Source: Glossina fuscipes (lineage: Eukaryota; Arthropoda; Insecta; Diptera; Glossinidae). Taken from it: a stretch of 64,000 bases of DNA. The position numbers and the translations under genes were made by a program. Each line of letters begins with the position of its first letter. Positions within the stretch are counted from its first letter, which is position 1. The notes beneath the pieces were generated by a model, which was not told the origin of the DNA, did no database searches, and worked only from the letters and a program-made list of their open reading frames with translations. Shown here piece after piece: positions 39,776-54,000 of the stretch. The DNA lies in assembly GCF_014805625.2 (NCBI RefSeq), contig NW_023998415.1:38645131-38709130 (forward strand), written 5' to 3'.

Positions 39776-41339
39776 ATCTTAAAGCACTAGAATCTAAGGC
39801 TATCTATCGGCTGTTATTAAAAACTCTAGCGCACTTGAAATTTGAACCCGCAACCATTGAGCTGCTGGTCGAGACTCTTTTCGTGGTCGGCTACTCAGGC
39901 GGATTGAAGGCGTTTTATCATAGTAAATTCGCCTGAAAAGGGCTTTTTTCTTGGAATACGGTTATGGGAACATTGGATCTTAAAACATCCCGATGAATAT
40001 TTATTTGCTAATATTTTTTTCTGGACCTTTTGTAATATAAACAGCGTAGCTATTGTGGGTTCATTTGTTACAATTCTATCAATGTTTCGATTTTCACGCT
40101 CTGCCTGATCGGTGCTGATTGTCAATGGTATTTGTGTTAATGTAATTTTTTTTTTGAATAGTTTAAATAGTAGTAACACAATCAATTCCAATTGTTTTTG
40201 TTATTTATCCGTACGATTTTTTTTTAATTCGTTTTTGTATTTTAACTAATTTAAATGTTTTTTTCGATACTTGTAGCGATGTGTTTGTTTGCTTTTTGTG
40301 TTTTTTATAGGATTAAAGTATATTTTTTTGCTTATAACTTTATATTAAATCGAAAGAGTCTTGAATTGTAATTTTAAGTAAGTAAGTTTTGCCCTTTTTA
40401 AGCAATATATTCTTTGGCGCTCAAGCCATAGACACAGTTTTTTTTTAATAACCGAAAGTCTACTGTATGTAGACTTTGTTGTTTATAAGTACACACATAA
40501 ATTATTATCTGCAGCCTGTTGATATTAAATATTTACATAGATGACCTTGCGGTTTAACATTGATCTCTAAAAAACATTGTTATGAAATATAAGGATTTTA
40601 ACATGAATATAATGTACATGAATGTCAGTTAGTAGAGCATTTAACATTGACAATTGACCTTAATAAACCAAGCGATATATCATTGTATTATTAATTTAAA
40701 TCACTAGGAAAGTTGTATTCTACCTACAATAAATGTGTCATATTAAATGCCCTTCAATAGTCCTTTAAAATAAAAAGCATTTTCTTCTTTTTTCACACAC
40801 GTGTCAATAATAACATAAAAATGTATGATGTGCGACAAAACTGAACTCTTTATTTTATTTTTAACTTACTAATGCCTATCGGCGCACGCACATGAACATA
40901 ATTTGAACGAAGACAAAAATTCATCGCTGCTCATCGCCCAAAATGACTATCGTACTGGAATACTTAAGTGATGATGTCACTTTGCATCCACTAAATATTT
41001 GATTTATTTTATTATTTATTTGTAAACTTATTAAAAAAGCGAAATCTGACATTTCGGATCATATAAAATTCGTCATTTAATATCCTGCCCTACGCGTTCC
41101 ACCATCCCCCAAAAGAAACATTACAAGGTAATTTTCCCACTTAAGCCATGGTATTGGCTTTGTCGGTATATTAACGTTCCTTACGTATGAAAAGTGATTA
41201 CTAAAGATCACGTATGCACGCATGAATAGCAAATGGCAAAATCAATTTAGTAATGTCCATCCGTCCAGCTGTTTGTTCAATTGGTAGATTAAAGAGACCC
41301 TCGACACCTTATCTAAATTATTAAGTATGCGCCTGAGTA

Positions 41340-41480
41340 GCCTAATAGGCAAGAATCGCAACTACTAAATCAGTATTTTGGTCGCAGCTATATAGGTACA
41401 CCCTTTCTCCCTCTCCTTCTCCTTTCTCATCGTGTTGTACGAATAGTCAAGATACCCTGAGTGATTAGTCCATATAAAAA
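41340..41480 (+). repeat. Dispersed repeat family B, copy 2
   Basis: It carries cagtattttggtcgcagcta, a ctccttctcctttctc stretch, gtacgaatagtcaag, then ataccctgagtgattagtcc. It matches the copy at 26.5 kb in order and spacing. No coding potential is seen. Confidence 0.45.
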
Positions 41481-43237
41481 ATATATCTAGATTATTAAAT
41501 ATGCTATAAAATCATTTCTTACCGCTTTAGTTACGTTAAATAGAACTATCAACGACATTGACATATAAGTTAGTGCGCAAATAGCGTAATTTCTAAAAAC
41601 GAAAGTCTTAAAAATAGCCACAGAATGAGGTTATGATTACACGCCTTCACAAAACGTTCGCTTGTAGAATTTTCGATAAACATGCTCACACAGTAGCCTC
41701 CCAAATCGATCGTTCGAAGAATTTAGACTTGATTTTTTTATTTTATTTAAACAAATAAAAGCCGCGATGGAAAAAGAATTATTTATATAAAAAAGGATTA
41801 ATAGCAAAAAAAAAAAAAAAATATGTGGTTGCACTACCTAAACGCGATTATGAATCGCGATTATGTTCCACTAATGCTAATCATGTCCAAATGATGTCAG
41901 CATTGATTGATTGAGTACTTCGATGATTTGCCTCTTCTTGATACCAGCGATCGAGCGAAAAGTGATTGATTTAGTTCACAGACATCTTAGCTGAATCATA
42001 GACATAAAGCTGAGTTTCAGTTAACGAATGAATTATGGATGAGATCTTGCATTCAACGAAATGAAATTTTCTCAACATTACGTACGTTATGGCTGCACTA
42101 CTAACTAGCACTAATTGTCGCTATTTTTTTCATTTACGTGTCCACAAATAAACGCTCTCAGTTGATTAATTGAAGAGGAGAATAAAATAGAGGTGTAACG
42201 ATTTGAGTAAATTTCATGTAGAATAGAATGTGTAAAGTAAAATTTGAAAAAGAAATTTATTTTAGAATTGAGTTTGTAAAGCAAAGTGTCAAGAAAATGT
42301 TTAAAAGCTCGAAATGTTAAAATTGCGAATCGCAAGTAAATAGTGTTAACCTTTTTATGTTAGCCAATAACACAGCATTGCTTATCAATATGCAGTTATA
42401 ATGCAGAATGCAATTAAAGCTAAAAGAAAAGTTTTTACTCATTATTTAAGGACATTGGCCGCTTTCAGCGGAAGAACATCAATATATATATATATATATA
42501 TATATTTTCGGACGAAAAGGTTTGCGCAGCGCTTAACTATGAAATATAAAATTAGAAAAATACGAATTTAAACTTTTCAGCACTCACGTAAGTCAGACGA
42601 CGATTTTGTAATTCGCACAGAGATGTCCTTATTAAAGGAAAAAATATTATATATATATATATATATATTCTTTACTTACAAACTGCTCTCTTGTTCTTGT
42701 TTCATTTGTTAATCCTCTTATCTGTTTGGTTTTAGCTTTTATTCTCTATCACAGAGATCTTTTTGTTCATCAGTTTTATATGTGTTTTTTATGATACCGA
42801 CCCGTTTAGCAAAATATTGAAAATTATTACTTACTTTTATTAGTCATACAAATGTAGGCTACGCAATTTGGCGTCCAAGGGATGCATACATCATGGCGAA
42901 AAATTTGAAATACATTCAACGGTGTGTTCGGCTTGCAGGTCGTAATTTTTGAGATATTTTGATGAAATAAATATATACAAAATACATATATATATATATG
43001 TCGATGTCCATGGATAGACAATCTTTTCGACTACGTCCCGTCCTGTCTAATGCCTTATTTTGAAAAGTCGTTATGTGAATAATTGCATTAAGCTATTAAG
43101 GCATATGGTATTTAAAAGTGATTTGTTTCTCACTACAAAGTTTTTACTTGTTTTATTTAAAATTCTATCAAACATTGATTCATTTCTTACTTTATTGCTT
43201 TATTTATTCGAAGTAAATAAAGGCAGAGAAAGGGAAA

Positions 43238-43279
43238 GCGAATGCGAATGCGAATGCGAATGCGAATGCGAATGCGAAA
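43238..43279. repeat. (GCGAAT)6-7 hexanucleotide repeat
   Basis: Six perfect GCGAAT units plus one variant (GCGAAA). As a multiple of three it creates ECECEC or RMRMRM runs in two plus-strand frames, without other coding evidence. Confidence 0.95.
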
Positions 43280-44519
43280 GCGGTTGAGTTCTTATGAAAA
43301 TTGTGAGACAGTGAAAAGACAAGTAACTATGCTGGTAACTTTTGTGTTACTAAAGATGCATAAATACGAACGCGATGAAAAGCATGCTTCAAATGCTAAA
43401 AACATATTATTGTCTTTGAAGAGCCACATAGAATTGGTCTGATAATGGCCAAGTAAAAGAAGAAGAAAAAGAAGAAGAAGAATTGACGCCAGCAGCAATA
43501 CATCAAAATATTGTTAACATGTTTAATGATTAAATGCGTGCGAAATCAAACTGAAGCTTAAGTTTGTTTTTTTTTTTGTTTCCCATGAGAAAAAAAAAAA
43601 AGAAAGAATAGCTTTGCCGTACCCGATTTCACGAACAAATTTCATTAATGTTATTTAATCAAGTGAATTAAAATTGAAGTGCAATTGAATTGCATTCGAA
43701 AGCGAACGCAAGTGTTATTATCTCAACACTCAACACGAGGTATTCAACATATCTGTGGATGTTAAGATTTTCACTTTTCAATTAAATATGAAGGATGGAG
43801 GATGATGTAAATTCGCTTAGTTGAAATGTAAATTGATGAAGTTTTACAAAAAAGTTTTTACAATCGTTTTATGTAAGTCGTTTCAATGCAAATTCTTTTC
43901 CCATAAATTATACTATAAAATGAATAGTTTATTAAGCTACAAAATGTAAGCAAACGAATAATGACGAAAGTTTTTTATTCATTAACTAAGCAATTAAACG
44001 AGTGCGTTAAGAGATAAATCGAAAGATAATAGTTATTGCTCGGGTATAAGCGTGATTCAGTTAAACAAGTAAAAAACTGATGTTCATGTTTTTTAGGTAA
44101 GTATTGGATTCGCAAACATTTGTAGCATCCATGAGCTTTGAGCATGACTGTAACCTATGGATATAACCTATGCATCCATGTTTGCTTTGAACGACGAGCA
44201 GAAACTACTGGGCGCTCATTATGTCCATTTTAGTTAATTAATTAGCCCCCGTTTGGACGGCATACTTAAAGAGCTGTTTGCCTAAGAATTAGTTATACAT
44301 ATCTCGTCATTCGAAATTTATTTTGAAAAAATAATTCGAATATAAGGAACAAGTTTGACGTTTGTGTATTTACAATAATACAATTAATAAAAAAAATCAC
44401 ACAAACGTAAATAAAAACAAAATGATGTAAAATTTTTGATAAAATGAAGTGAAGTGAGAAAATTTCATAGAATTCGTTCATTTCTTAGGAAAACTTTAAA
44501 TTGCGCACTAGAAGTTTGA

Positions 44520-44525
<6 letters not shown>

Positions 44526-44572
<47 letters not shown>

Positions 44573-44579
44573 CATTTTA
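44526..44579. repeat. (TA)n microsatellite
   Basis: Uninterrupted TA for about 54 bases, the longest perfect dinucleotide run seen in the window. Confidence 0.95.
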
Positions 44580-45882
44580 TTTTTATATACATTAGCATAT
44601 TACACAAAAAAATAAATAAATAAAATGTTTAATATTTTAAAATGAATCGCAAATCAGTAAAACCCAATTTTTTAATTTTCACAAAACACCGTAAAACGAA
44701 TTTTTTCTTCATATCTTTTATGTCAATGAAATTCAATTCGAAAGTTCAGACGATATCTCGGTTCGTATTTCTTCACTTATCTCCCAAATAGGTTTACCTT
44801 GATCTAGGAACTCGAAAGTTTACACTTACAATTTTCACGTCGTGATCGCAAATCTTACGAATATTTGTGTAAATTAACTCACCGTCGTCGTCACCTATTC
44901 AGGCTTTGGTTGCCTTTTGCGGTTTATAAAACGTACTTCATTCTGTGCGGGCTTCCGAAATTAAATGTACGTTCCGTCTACGCTACGCAATTCATATCAA
45001 TAAATGTCAGGAACATTTCAATTATCGTTTACTGTACAACGGCGTGTCACAAGCATACGAAAAACCCTACAAGAAGCTACTCGCAAAAATTTTCTTTTTG
45101 ATACGCGAAAGTTTTAGGAAAATCTACTCGTAACAATATGTTGTTAACAAATATATAAAATCATTTACTTACGCATTTTCAGGTAACGAAAGAGAATTTC
45201 AAGCAAAGCCTTTACTATAGTAATTTACATATATACGAAGCTTTAGGCGATGCATTGAAGCTTTAGTGTGAATTGGGTAACAAGTTCTGGAAAGATTATT
45301 TTTATGCGGGTGTTCGCAACTGTATCTTGGATACATTTCGCGTATTTTGTTCACTAGCAGGCTATAATTTTAGTTGCTTGTAAATGTCAATGTGTATAAG
45401 TATGCGTATGAGCATTAGATTTGAATAGCTGGAACGATTTACTTTGATCGGTTTTTTGGTCTACAACCTCGACATTTTGTTCAGAGAAATATATATATAA
45501 AACTATGTAAATTCATTGGAACTGAATGTTGCGCGTGCAAGTGGCACAAAAGTCCTAATCTTTTCTCTTATATATATATTCATCTTATTATACATTGAAT
45601 TATTATTTCTAATTGTATATGTGTTCGTGACGTCCTGTGATATCAATATAATAGTAAAAGTTGAAATAGAATGAAATATGGAATTATATGGTGAAGGGAA
45701 AAAGACTTTTCCTTTAAAAATAGTGTCAACATTTCATAGTTTCGAACTGAAGTGTATGGTAATATTGAATTTTTTATAAACGCCTGAAAAGTGAATTAGA
45801 TTTGTCAGGCGTTTTGGACGACCTAGCAATAATGTGTTAGATTAAAAATAAGCTCACTGTGCGCGGCTGTTTTAAAATTGAA

Positions 45883-45884
<2 letters not shown>

Positions 45885-45915
<31 letters not shown>

Positions 45916-45988
45916 TTCTCTCTCTCTCTCTATCTATCTATCTATCGATCTATCTATCTATCGATCTATCGATCTATCTATCTATATA
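45885..45988. repeat. (CT)n followed by (CTAT/CGAT)n compound repeat
   Basis: Pure and interrupted CT units run to about 45931, then TCTA and TCGA tetranucleotides. The block lies about 0.7 kb before the first visible Ac76E exon. Confidence 0.95.
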
Positions 45989-46705
45989 TGTCTTCAATAG
46001 TACGCAATTACAGAAAGCTGCTCTCATATTCTTCTTAATATTTCATACGAGTTAATTGCAATTTTTTTCACATATTTATTGTACTATGATTTCATTAGAA
46101 GGGTATTACCCTACGTATTAGAACTTGCCATTAACGATTATTGCCTACATACGATTGTAAAGTGTAAAGTGCAATCTGTTGAAGAACTTACTTACTTTGA
46201 TGTTAGTTGAGAGAAGAGTTGGCACAGCGTTAATGGGTAACCTATACGTCAAGTCGTCACTATTGGATTTTGTACAACAACTTATCAAAGTGGTAATGTG
46301 GGCGGGTGCGCGTATATGCACTTCGACAAGCAATCAAAAAGAAAACGTTTGAAATGAGAGTAAAGCTTCTAATCAAGTGCAGCCATTTACACATTACTGT
46401 TGCCAAGTTCCAATTTGTGAATCGAATTAGATTCGTGTGATATTTCAATTCATTTCATTCTCTTCGTCTTTCTCTTTATTCTAAATAGATATATACGCAT
46501 ATACATGTATACACGTATATGTAATGCAAATGATTGGATGTTTGCTTTTTGTTTTTCAATTTTTGTTCTTTTTGTTCTATTTCAATTTTCTTCTTCTTCT
46601 TCGTCTTCTTCTTCGTCTTCTTCTTCTTTCCCAAAAGGAAGAGTTTTCAATGCACTTACTTGCACTTACTTATTTTCACTTGTGATATTTTCATTTTGTT
46701 TACAG

Positions 46706-46839
46706 CTGAGGATATACACTTGGACGACCTATACACACGGTATCGTCAACGTTTACGTAAGTCATTGTTTCGTTCAGGTCTATTAATATCGCTGGTAGCA
46801 TGTGTAGTCTCCATTTTAATTGGTATCATTTTTCAACAG
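46706..46839 (+). CDS. Ac76E: Ac76E exon: cytosolic N-terminal segment and first helix
   Basis: The acceptor is tttacag|CT and the donor CAACAG|gtaagt. Two bases complete a split codon, then 44 codons follow, ending in phase 0. They encode an acidic start (EDIHLDDL), the basic [13 protein letters not shown] stretch, and transmembrane helix 1 ([17 protein letters not shown]). A long pyrimidine-rich stretch (46540-46630, including CTT/TTC repeats) lies upstream. Reading continues open upstream without a convincing initiator in cyclase-like sequence, so this is taken as an internal exon. Confidence 0.88.
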
Positions 46840-48109
46840 GTAAGTCTTAAAAGCTTTTCTCTTCTTTTTCGTTTTATTTTTTTATTTTTCTTTTTCTTTT
46901 TTTTTTACGTTTTACGTTAAAAAAACTGAAGCATTATTTTTTTTTTTTGTCGAAAAGAAACCTCTTTTAAGCCGACTCTTAAGTGTGATCATGCAGTTTA
47001 ATTTAAGTTTTAATGGAAATGCTTTCAACCGTACAACCATGCAGTTGAAGGTCAAATGTGCCGTTAACCAGAAGTATCAGAATTTCGCTCTTCAATTGAA
47101 TCTCTAGGTGTTTAGCGTCTGCACTTGTCTCGATGACTTAATCAGCCAAGCAGCTTATAGGCTCCGTGTTTGGTGATTTCGAATGTTTGCCGGCATATCC
47201 CGGCTTGCATGTCTGCTTTGTACGATTTTTTAATGGAATTTTACGCCAATATCTGTCGTTAATTGTAAATTACATTCTTTTGCTTACTGCGGATTTGCAA
47301 AGTGATTGTGAGTGGTACCCAATCATTTGCAAACTTGATTTCTCGCTATAGCAATTAAAATTGTTTTAACCAAGTTCCACTCTGTTCTCTTTTAATGAGC
47401 GTTCCAATACTAGCGACCAGCCACGAAGATGAACGAGAAGACAGACAGATGGACATAATTAAATTGGGAATGTTACACTGATTAATAATAACATGGACGA
47501 ACTAAACACACACTAAGCACACACACACATATCTCTTACGGAAAAGTATATAAAATATGAAACATATAATTAATCTTAATTGCAGTTGTATTAGTAAATC
47601 AATTCACAAATATTATGACACATGTATTAATGGTAAATATTTGATTTTGATATAAATATATATAGATAGATGTAGATATCTATGATTTAAATTATTATAG
47701 AAGTTCGTAAAAGATTATTGTCGTAGTCGATAATATCTAATTTCGACATCTCGGCATCAAATAAGGTTGTAAGGCAATGTCTTATTATTATTATTATTAT
47801 TCAAATATTATTGAAAAATTCCAGCGGCAGACAGACAGACAGAGCGCTTGCACACCGAGACATATCTATCTCAAATTTGTAATTATAAACGAATTTTTCC
47901 AACCTTCGATAGATATATGTTACGGACGGAGCGACAAAGTCATAATGTTCGCTAACTCATTACTATAAAAACATGTTAATAGCTTTTAAAATTTAATTTA
48001 AAGCGTTTAAGAAATTAGTTTATTTAGAAATACGGTAGAGCTTTCAATAAAGTCGATGCCATCAGCTGCTAGTGCTTTAAGGCTCTAGCCTTACAATAAT
48101 AATAACAAT

Positions 48110-48140
<31 letters not shown>

Positions 48141-48270
48141 TTCGGAGGTGAAAATTCAATTTAAATGCAATTAAAACGAAAGTATAGTTGTTAGCCGCAC
48201 GAGTGGGTGTTCATATCTGAACCCATTTGTTTTACTTTAAAAAGTGCATTATATATGCATATATATATAC

Positions 48271-48318
<48 letters not shown>

Positions 48319-50981
48319 GCATTTGCATCTACCTACCATTTGTTCGAAGGTTTTCCTTTTATTCATTTCTTTACGATCATTTTACGCCACTCGATAATAA
48401 ATTATAATATGTGTGTGTATCGTATGCTCGATTACAGCAATTATTGCAAACGCTATTACTGGCTTTGGCTGCCTTGATATCGGCTGGCATATTAACTGCC
48501 TTGCAATTCCCGGCCGTATTGAATTCACCAGTTGCTGCTCTCTCCTTTGCAGTAGCGACCACATTCTCATTGGGTACGATAGCAGCAGTTACAAGTGAGG
48601 AATTAGCGCCATTACCGCTATACGCCATTTTCTTGGTAAGAATAGTTAGCAAAATAATTGCAACTGTTGTTGAATAAATTAAATAAAACGAAAAAGCTAT
48701 TCTTTGCTTCTTCTGCTTACATTTTAAAGACTAAATTATATTGAATAACAAGGGATTTGAGAAAAAATTTCATTCAGATATTTGCTTCTATATATCATTA
48801 TCATTGTACTTGCTCGAAACAAAAGTTCTTTGTTGTTATATGAAGTGTTATACTGATTTAATATGAAGTGTTATACTCTTGCTGAAATCCTTCAAACATA
48901 TATATATATATATATATATATATCCAATAAATAATGCTTAGAGGGTATTTCATGTGAAACGTAATATATTTTAACTTTTGTTTTTGTTAGTACTACCAGC
49001 ATAGTCCATCAATTAAGATTTATTGTCGTCTAATAATTATGATGACACTGTGATCCAAATTTTCCTTTTTTTAATATGATTTAATGATTTCCTCTTGCAC
49101 GATGATAAAAACTATCCAAGTTTCTGAAGACTTTTCGACTGTAATCGTCAGAAAATTTCTGCATCGTAATATACTATACAGTAGTTCGAATACTGACTAT
49201 CGGCTTAAGAATGCGTTTCAAGAATGCAACGAAACACCAGTTGATGATGGTCTTTAAGGGATCTACTCGATCTATTCCGGAAATTGGAATAAAAAGATTT
49301 AATTTAATGTTGATGAAATGCTCTAGACACTGTCACTGACACTGACACTGACACTGACCCAACCACACGCTATGTGCTTTTTCACAAATTCACATATGTG
49401 TAGTTTATGTGTTTAATTGAAATAACATACGTTTAATACAAAACGACTGTAAACGAATACTGACATCCTTTGTGTATTCAACTAAAGGCTTAAATGTTAA
49501 CCTAATTAATATTTAAATTTCCAACAACGGATACTCACCTATACATCATATGTACGGAGGCATGAACTTATATTTCTGCTCCTACAAACATGCATATACG
49601 TATATCTTTAACCTATGGTATATAAGTTTAGTTTTTCTTTCTTTTTTTTTTTTTTTTTTTTTTGTTCTTCCTCAACAGGGTATTCACACAATGCTGCCTA
49701 TATCGTGGCCAGTGTCGGTAGTATTAGCCGTATTCATGACAGCCATACACATTGTTTATCGGATTGGTATGAGTCCCGAATATACGCCAAATTTGCCTGT
49801 GGTAAGTTTACCATACCAAATCAATTTATTTTTTACTTGTAACTAATCAAAGGAATCGAATAAAGAAGAAGATTTCTAAACAATCAAAATCGAACATTTC
49901 GAATGTGACATACATATTATAGAGTCATTATAATTTAGGCTCATTATGATAGCGGGTATATAAAATTTATTCGCTATCTGTTCGCCCGAAGCGTGCTCGC
50001 AAATTTTGGTATCAGATCATTGTACCAACACTTTCCATATAATGCCACATTTTTAAAAGATCTTTAAATGAAACATGGTATTCTGGCATACTGGCAAGTG
50101 ACAATGGAAAATTTTGAATGGAACAGGAATGGGGGATTTATTGAAGAATAATATTAAGTTTAATTTATAGTAATTAATTTATGATGAAAATTGTTTTAGA
50201 TCAGTAAGTTGATAAATAACTTTACTATTTTCTCTAAGGCGCTATTCTCGCCTTAAGGGAGCCGCCATTAAGAGTAAAACTTTATTTTGCGAAAACTTAA
50301 AATTACGTATATGTAAGTATTTACTAAACCATGTTATAGTATATTATATTATATTACATTATATAAAACATTTTATGACCGAGATAAGTCATGTAGGATA
50401 TATATATATATATATATATAGCTGCTCTTACCCGACTATAAATCTTAAACATGTTTATCTTTAAAGAAGTCATTAATAAAGCAAACGGAAATTTGATTTG
50501 TTATGGGTAATCCACTTTTGGGAGAATAGCTGCACTTTTAAATTAAATATTATTGCATGCAATAGAAGATGAATTAAATACGTTATCAAAACACGTACCG
50601 AATGCTTAGCACTCTAGATCAGGCTGGATAACGCAGCTGAAATGCTGTCAGGTTTATTTATTCATCTGTCTGTCTGTCTGTCTGTCTTTTTATTGTCACG
50701 ACCGAGACATGCTTTTCATCCACTTCAGGATGGATTTAGAAAGCCTGTTGCGAGAACATGAAGCATGAAGGTAAAAATTGGTAATGATCAACTGCTGAAA
50801 TGGGTGCGACGCAAGATAAAAAACTTAATCTTGTAATTATTTGCAGAGCATGATCTTAACTGGTAGTAGATCTTAACACTAGCACAGTGCAGTAAGAATG
50901 GTTACAAGATCACGTGTACAAACATGTCGAGAAAAGAACGCAAGTTTCAAGCATCTAAGAGTCAGTGAGGGAGATAGAGAG

Positions 50982-51020
<39 letters not shown>

Positions 51021-54000
51021 TCGATCTAAAACAAATACAATGAGAACCTTTTCCAACGCCAACTGACACACCCACATTTAATAATAGAATAAATTCTAAT
51101 TCTAATGTATTGAGATGATGAGCATGAAAGATTTGTCATAAGATGAACAGAACTTACAGCGTTATCCTCCATCGTTGCATTAAATCCAAATTTTGACATA
51201 AAGCGATTCAATCCGCAGCAAATCTCTGATATTCGCCAGTAGTGGGAGGGCTTTTGTAATGGCTTATCAATTAGGCTTAAATGTTAAACGTAACTGCGTT
51301 ATGCTTCAACTTTATTACGTTATACCAAAAGTGCGCGCAGAGCGGTGAACAGCGCTGCTTTACTGTTATGAAAGGATATGCATGCATTTCATATCAAATA
51401 AACGAAAAATCGCAAGCAGATGATGGATAAAAGGAAATATTGTCGAAATCGAATTTTCTTGTTCTATTCGGATTAATGGGAATATAAGGTTAGCATAACT
51501 TTCATACCCAGACTAGCCATGATTAATAATGCCACACTTATCAAAAACTAAGTTTTGTGATGTTCACGCAATACTGCCGTGGAATGTTCGAGTTAATCTA
51601 GCCGCAGGTGATGAGTTTAACGAATGTTGAATAATATTGTGAAAATACCATAAAATTTCAACAAGTGTTTCGAAGGCTAGAGTTAGTCATGCTAAACATA
51701 AGCGCGTATGGTGGGTGCGTTTTAGAATAAATACAAATATAAATAAATGTATTCCACACATTCACGCGTTTACATTATTTGCTATTAAACTAACTCTAGG
51801 TCAATGTTAAAATGTCATGCCATCAACGGGGTTTGCTAGTGGCGGTTTTTTGTGCAAAGTTTTCCTTTCGAAAGGCAAGCGAATGAATGGATGCATGTGC
51901 GAATGGCATGTGTTAACTGCAAACGAGTTTCAAGGTTGTAAAACTATTTAAAATTTTTTGTGTCAATTTTAGCGTTAACAAATTGTGTGTACCTTCGTAT
52001 TGTGCTAATTGACAAAATATGAAAAGTAAATTCCAGTTGAATGTGACAATGAGGTGTATTTAAAGAAAATACAATCATCATGTCTAGGAGTGTAAGAAGT
52101 TAATTATGAGTACAGTTACGTTAATTATGTTTACTACAGTCATGACTATCACTTAGTTGCAATTGCTGAATACGTTTATAATTTAGGCCAATCTAGATCT
52201 ACAATTGACTGCTTTTCTCCCAAAAATTTGAATGCTAGATTTTAAAATTTTAGATTCTCGTATAGTTCTTTCCATTCGATCGCTTTTAGCAACGATAATA
52301 AAATTCTCTTGAATGTCACATTTTTTCACAGTAGTTGCCGTATTTCCATTGAATATTTTACATGCGTTATACAATCTCATCCAATACACGTTGCCAGCAC
52401 ATTTTTTGCTTTCAAATTATTTACAAGACCTCGTTAAGATATATATAATTATCGGGTTTCAGTCCAATCTATGGAATTCGCTTCAAATGTTCCCGTGTAT
52501 GAATATGAATAAAAACAAAACAAAAAAACGAACAAAAATAAGTAAATAAATAACGATATTTGGGAAATGTGACCTTGTAAGGACTACTAAAGATATTATT
52601 GGATAAAAGCTTGAATTGTCTTTAAGGAGAATAAATACATGAATTATTCTCGCTTCTGCTTTTTTCGTATCTTTTTTGTATGTAGGTCTTTGGAGAACTT
52701 GTAATGCTGGCTAGTGCATCCATTTCTGGTCTTTATTATCGTATCATGTCGGATGCAGCGCATAATCGCACTGTGGACGGTACCCGTACTGGCATCGAGC
52801 AACGTGTCAAGCTGGAATGCGAACGTGAACAACAAGAACAGTTGCTATTAAGCGTTATACCTGCTTATATAGCGGCCGAGGTTAGCATAATTACGCATAA
52901 CAAAGCACAAAACACAACACGCCCGCACTGGATAACTGATGTCCAGTACGATCAAAACTAACATATTGGCAATAATTATTTTTTTATTTTTTTTTGGTTC
53001 TTTTCATTATTCTTTTAGGTGAAACGGAGTATTATGCTGAAAATGGCCGATGCTTGTCAAAGAGCAGGTGGTCAGTCAACCACCTCTGCTACCCGTTTTC
53101 ATGAATTGCATGTTCAGCGTCACAACAATGTGTCGATCTTGTACGCAGACATTGTGAATTTTACACCACTCTCGGAACAATTGACGGCTAGTGATTTAGT
53201 GAAAACATTGAATGATTTATTCGGTCGTTTCGATCAAATAGCTCAGGTTAGTACTATTTACACAATACTTATTATGTTTCTTTCAATGTGCGATTAATTG
53301 TTGCTCGCATATCGTATATCCTATATATCGTACTAATCGAAAATGTCGACTTCAACAAAATGATAGTTAGTGTAATCACCGGAAATAATGATTAGGATGT
53401 AATTTGGTAATCACTAAAGCGAAACAACTTCACACATTCAACGCGCACAAGTTATTTTTTTTTTGTCGAATTTTCTTCTTTTTCTTTTTTTTGTAAGGCA
53501 ACAAATCATTAGAGAATATACATTTAAATTATAATATTAACGATAATTCGTGAGAATACTTATATGAAATATTTAATTGAGTCATTTTGAAAAGATTTAA
53601 TCATAATGGAATTATTACTTGATTTTAAATTCAATGTAAGCGTTTCTCGAATATCTCGCAGTTATCAACTAATGTGATCGAAAGTGAAATATTTTAAGGA
53701 CTCTATCTTTTCGACTATTCGATTAAGTCTGTCCTTAATAGGCCTAGAACGCTTTACAACTCGACAATTCTATCCGGTATGGTGGCCCACTAATACACAA
53801 TCCTCTCCTCTAAGCTGTTATTTCAGTGCACAATACATTTATCCTAAACACTTTTCATACCCTATGCTGCTTATGATAATTAATAAAAGATCGTCAAGAT
53901 GGCGTATGCAGAGCTCCGAAAAACTTCAGATGAAGTCATCTTTTATCAGAGAGTTCAGAAATTCTAAATCTGTTCCGGTAGTTGATCGCCAGTCTTATAT

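Larger units (their letters stand above)
41481..46705. other. Region upstream of first visible Ac76E exon; no exon identified
   Basis: The Ac76E initiator exon and promoter could lie here or left of the window. I looked for an ATG exon ending one base into a codon before a GT donor and found no convincing case. A donor-like GACGACG|gtgagtt on the minus strand near 44880 sits in a GC-richer patch (44870-45060) and could be a non-coding first exon of an opposing transcript; evidence is thin. Several microsatellites are listed separately. Confidence 0.45.

Noticed and set aside
39835..39905. tRNA-like sequence on the minus strand (GCGGGTTCAAATTTC resembles a B box)
   Set aside because: The T-stem does not pair well and no acceptor stem or D-arm can be drawn; at most a very old tRNA-derived fragment.
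43060..43442. ORFs with ECECEC and RMRMRM runs
   Set aside because: Produced by the GCGAAT hexamer repeat; the rest is AT-driven.
46505..46705. In-frame extension upstream of the first visible Ac76E exon, with Ser- or Phe-rich peptide
   Set aside because: This is the pyrimidine-rich 3' end of an intron (CTT repeats) and has no resemblance to the cyclase N-terminus.
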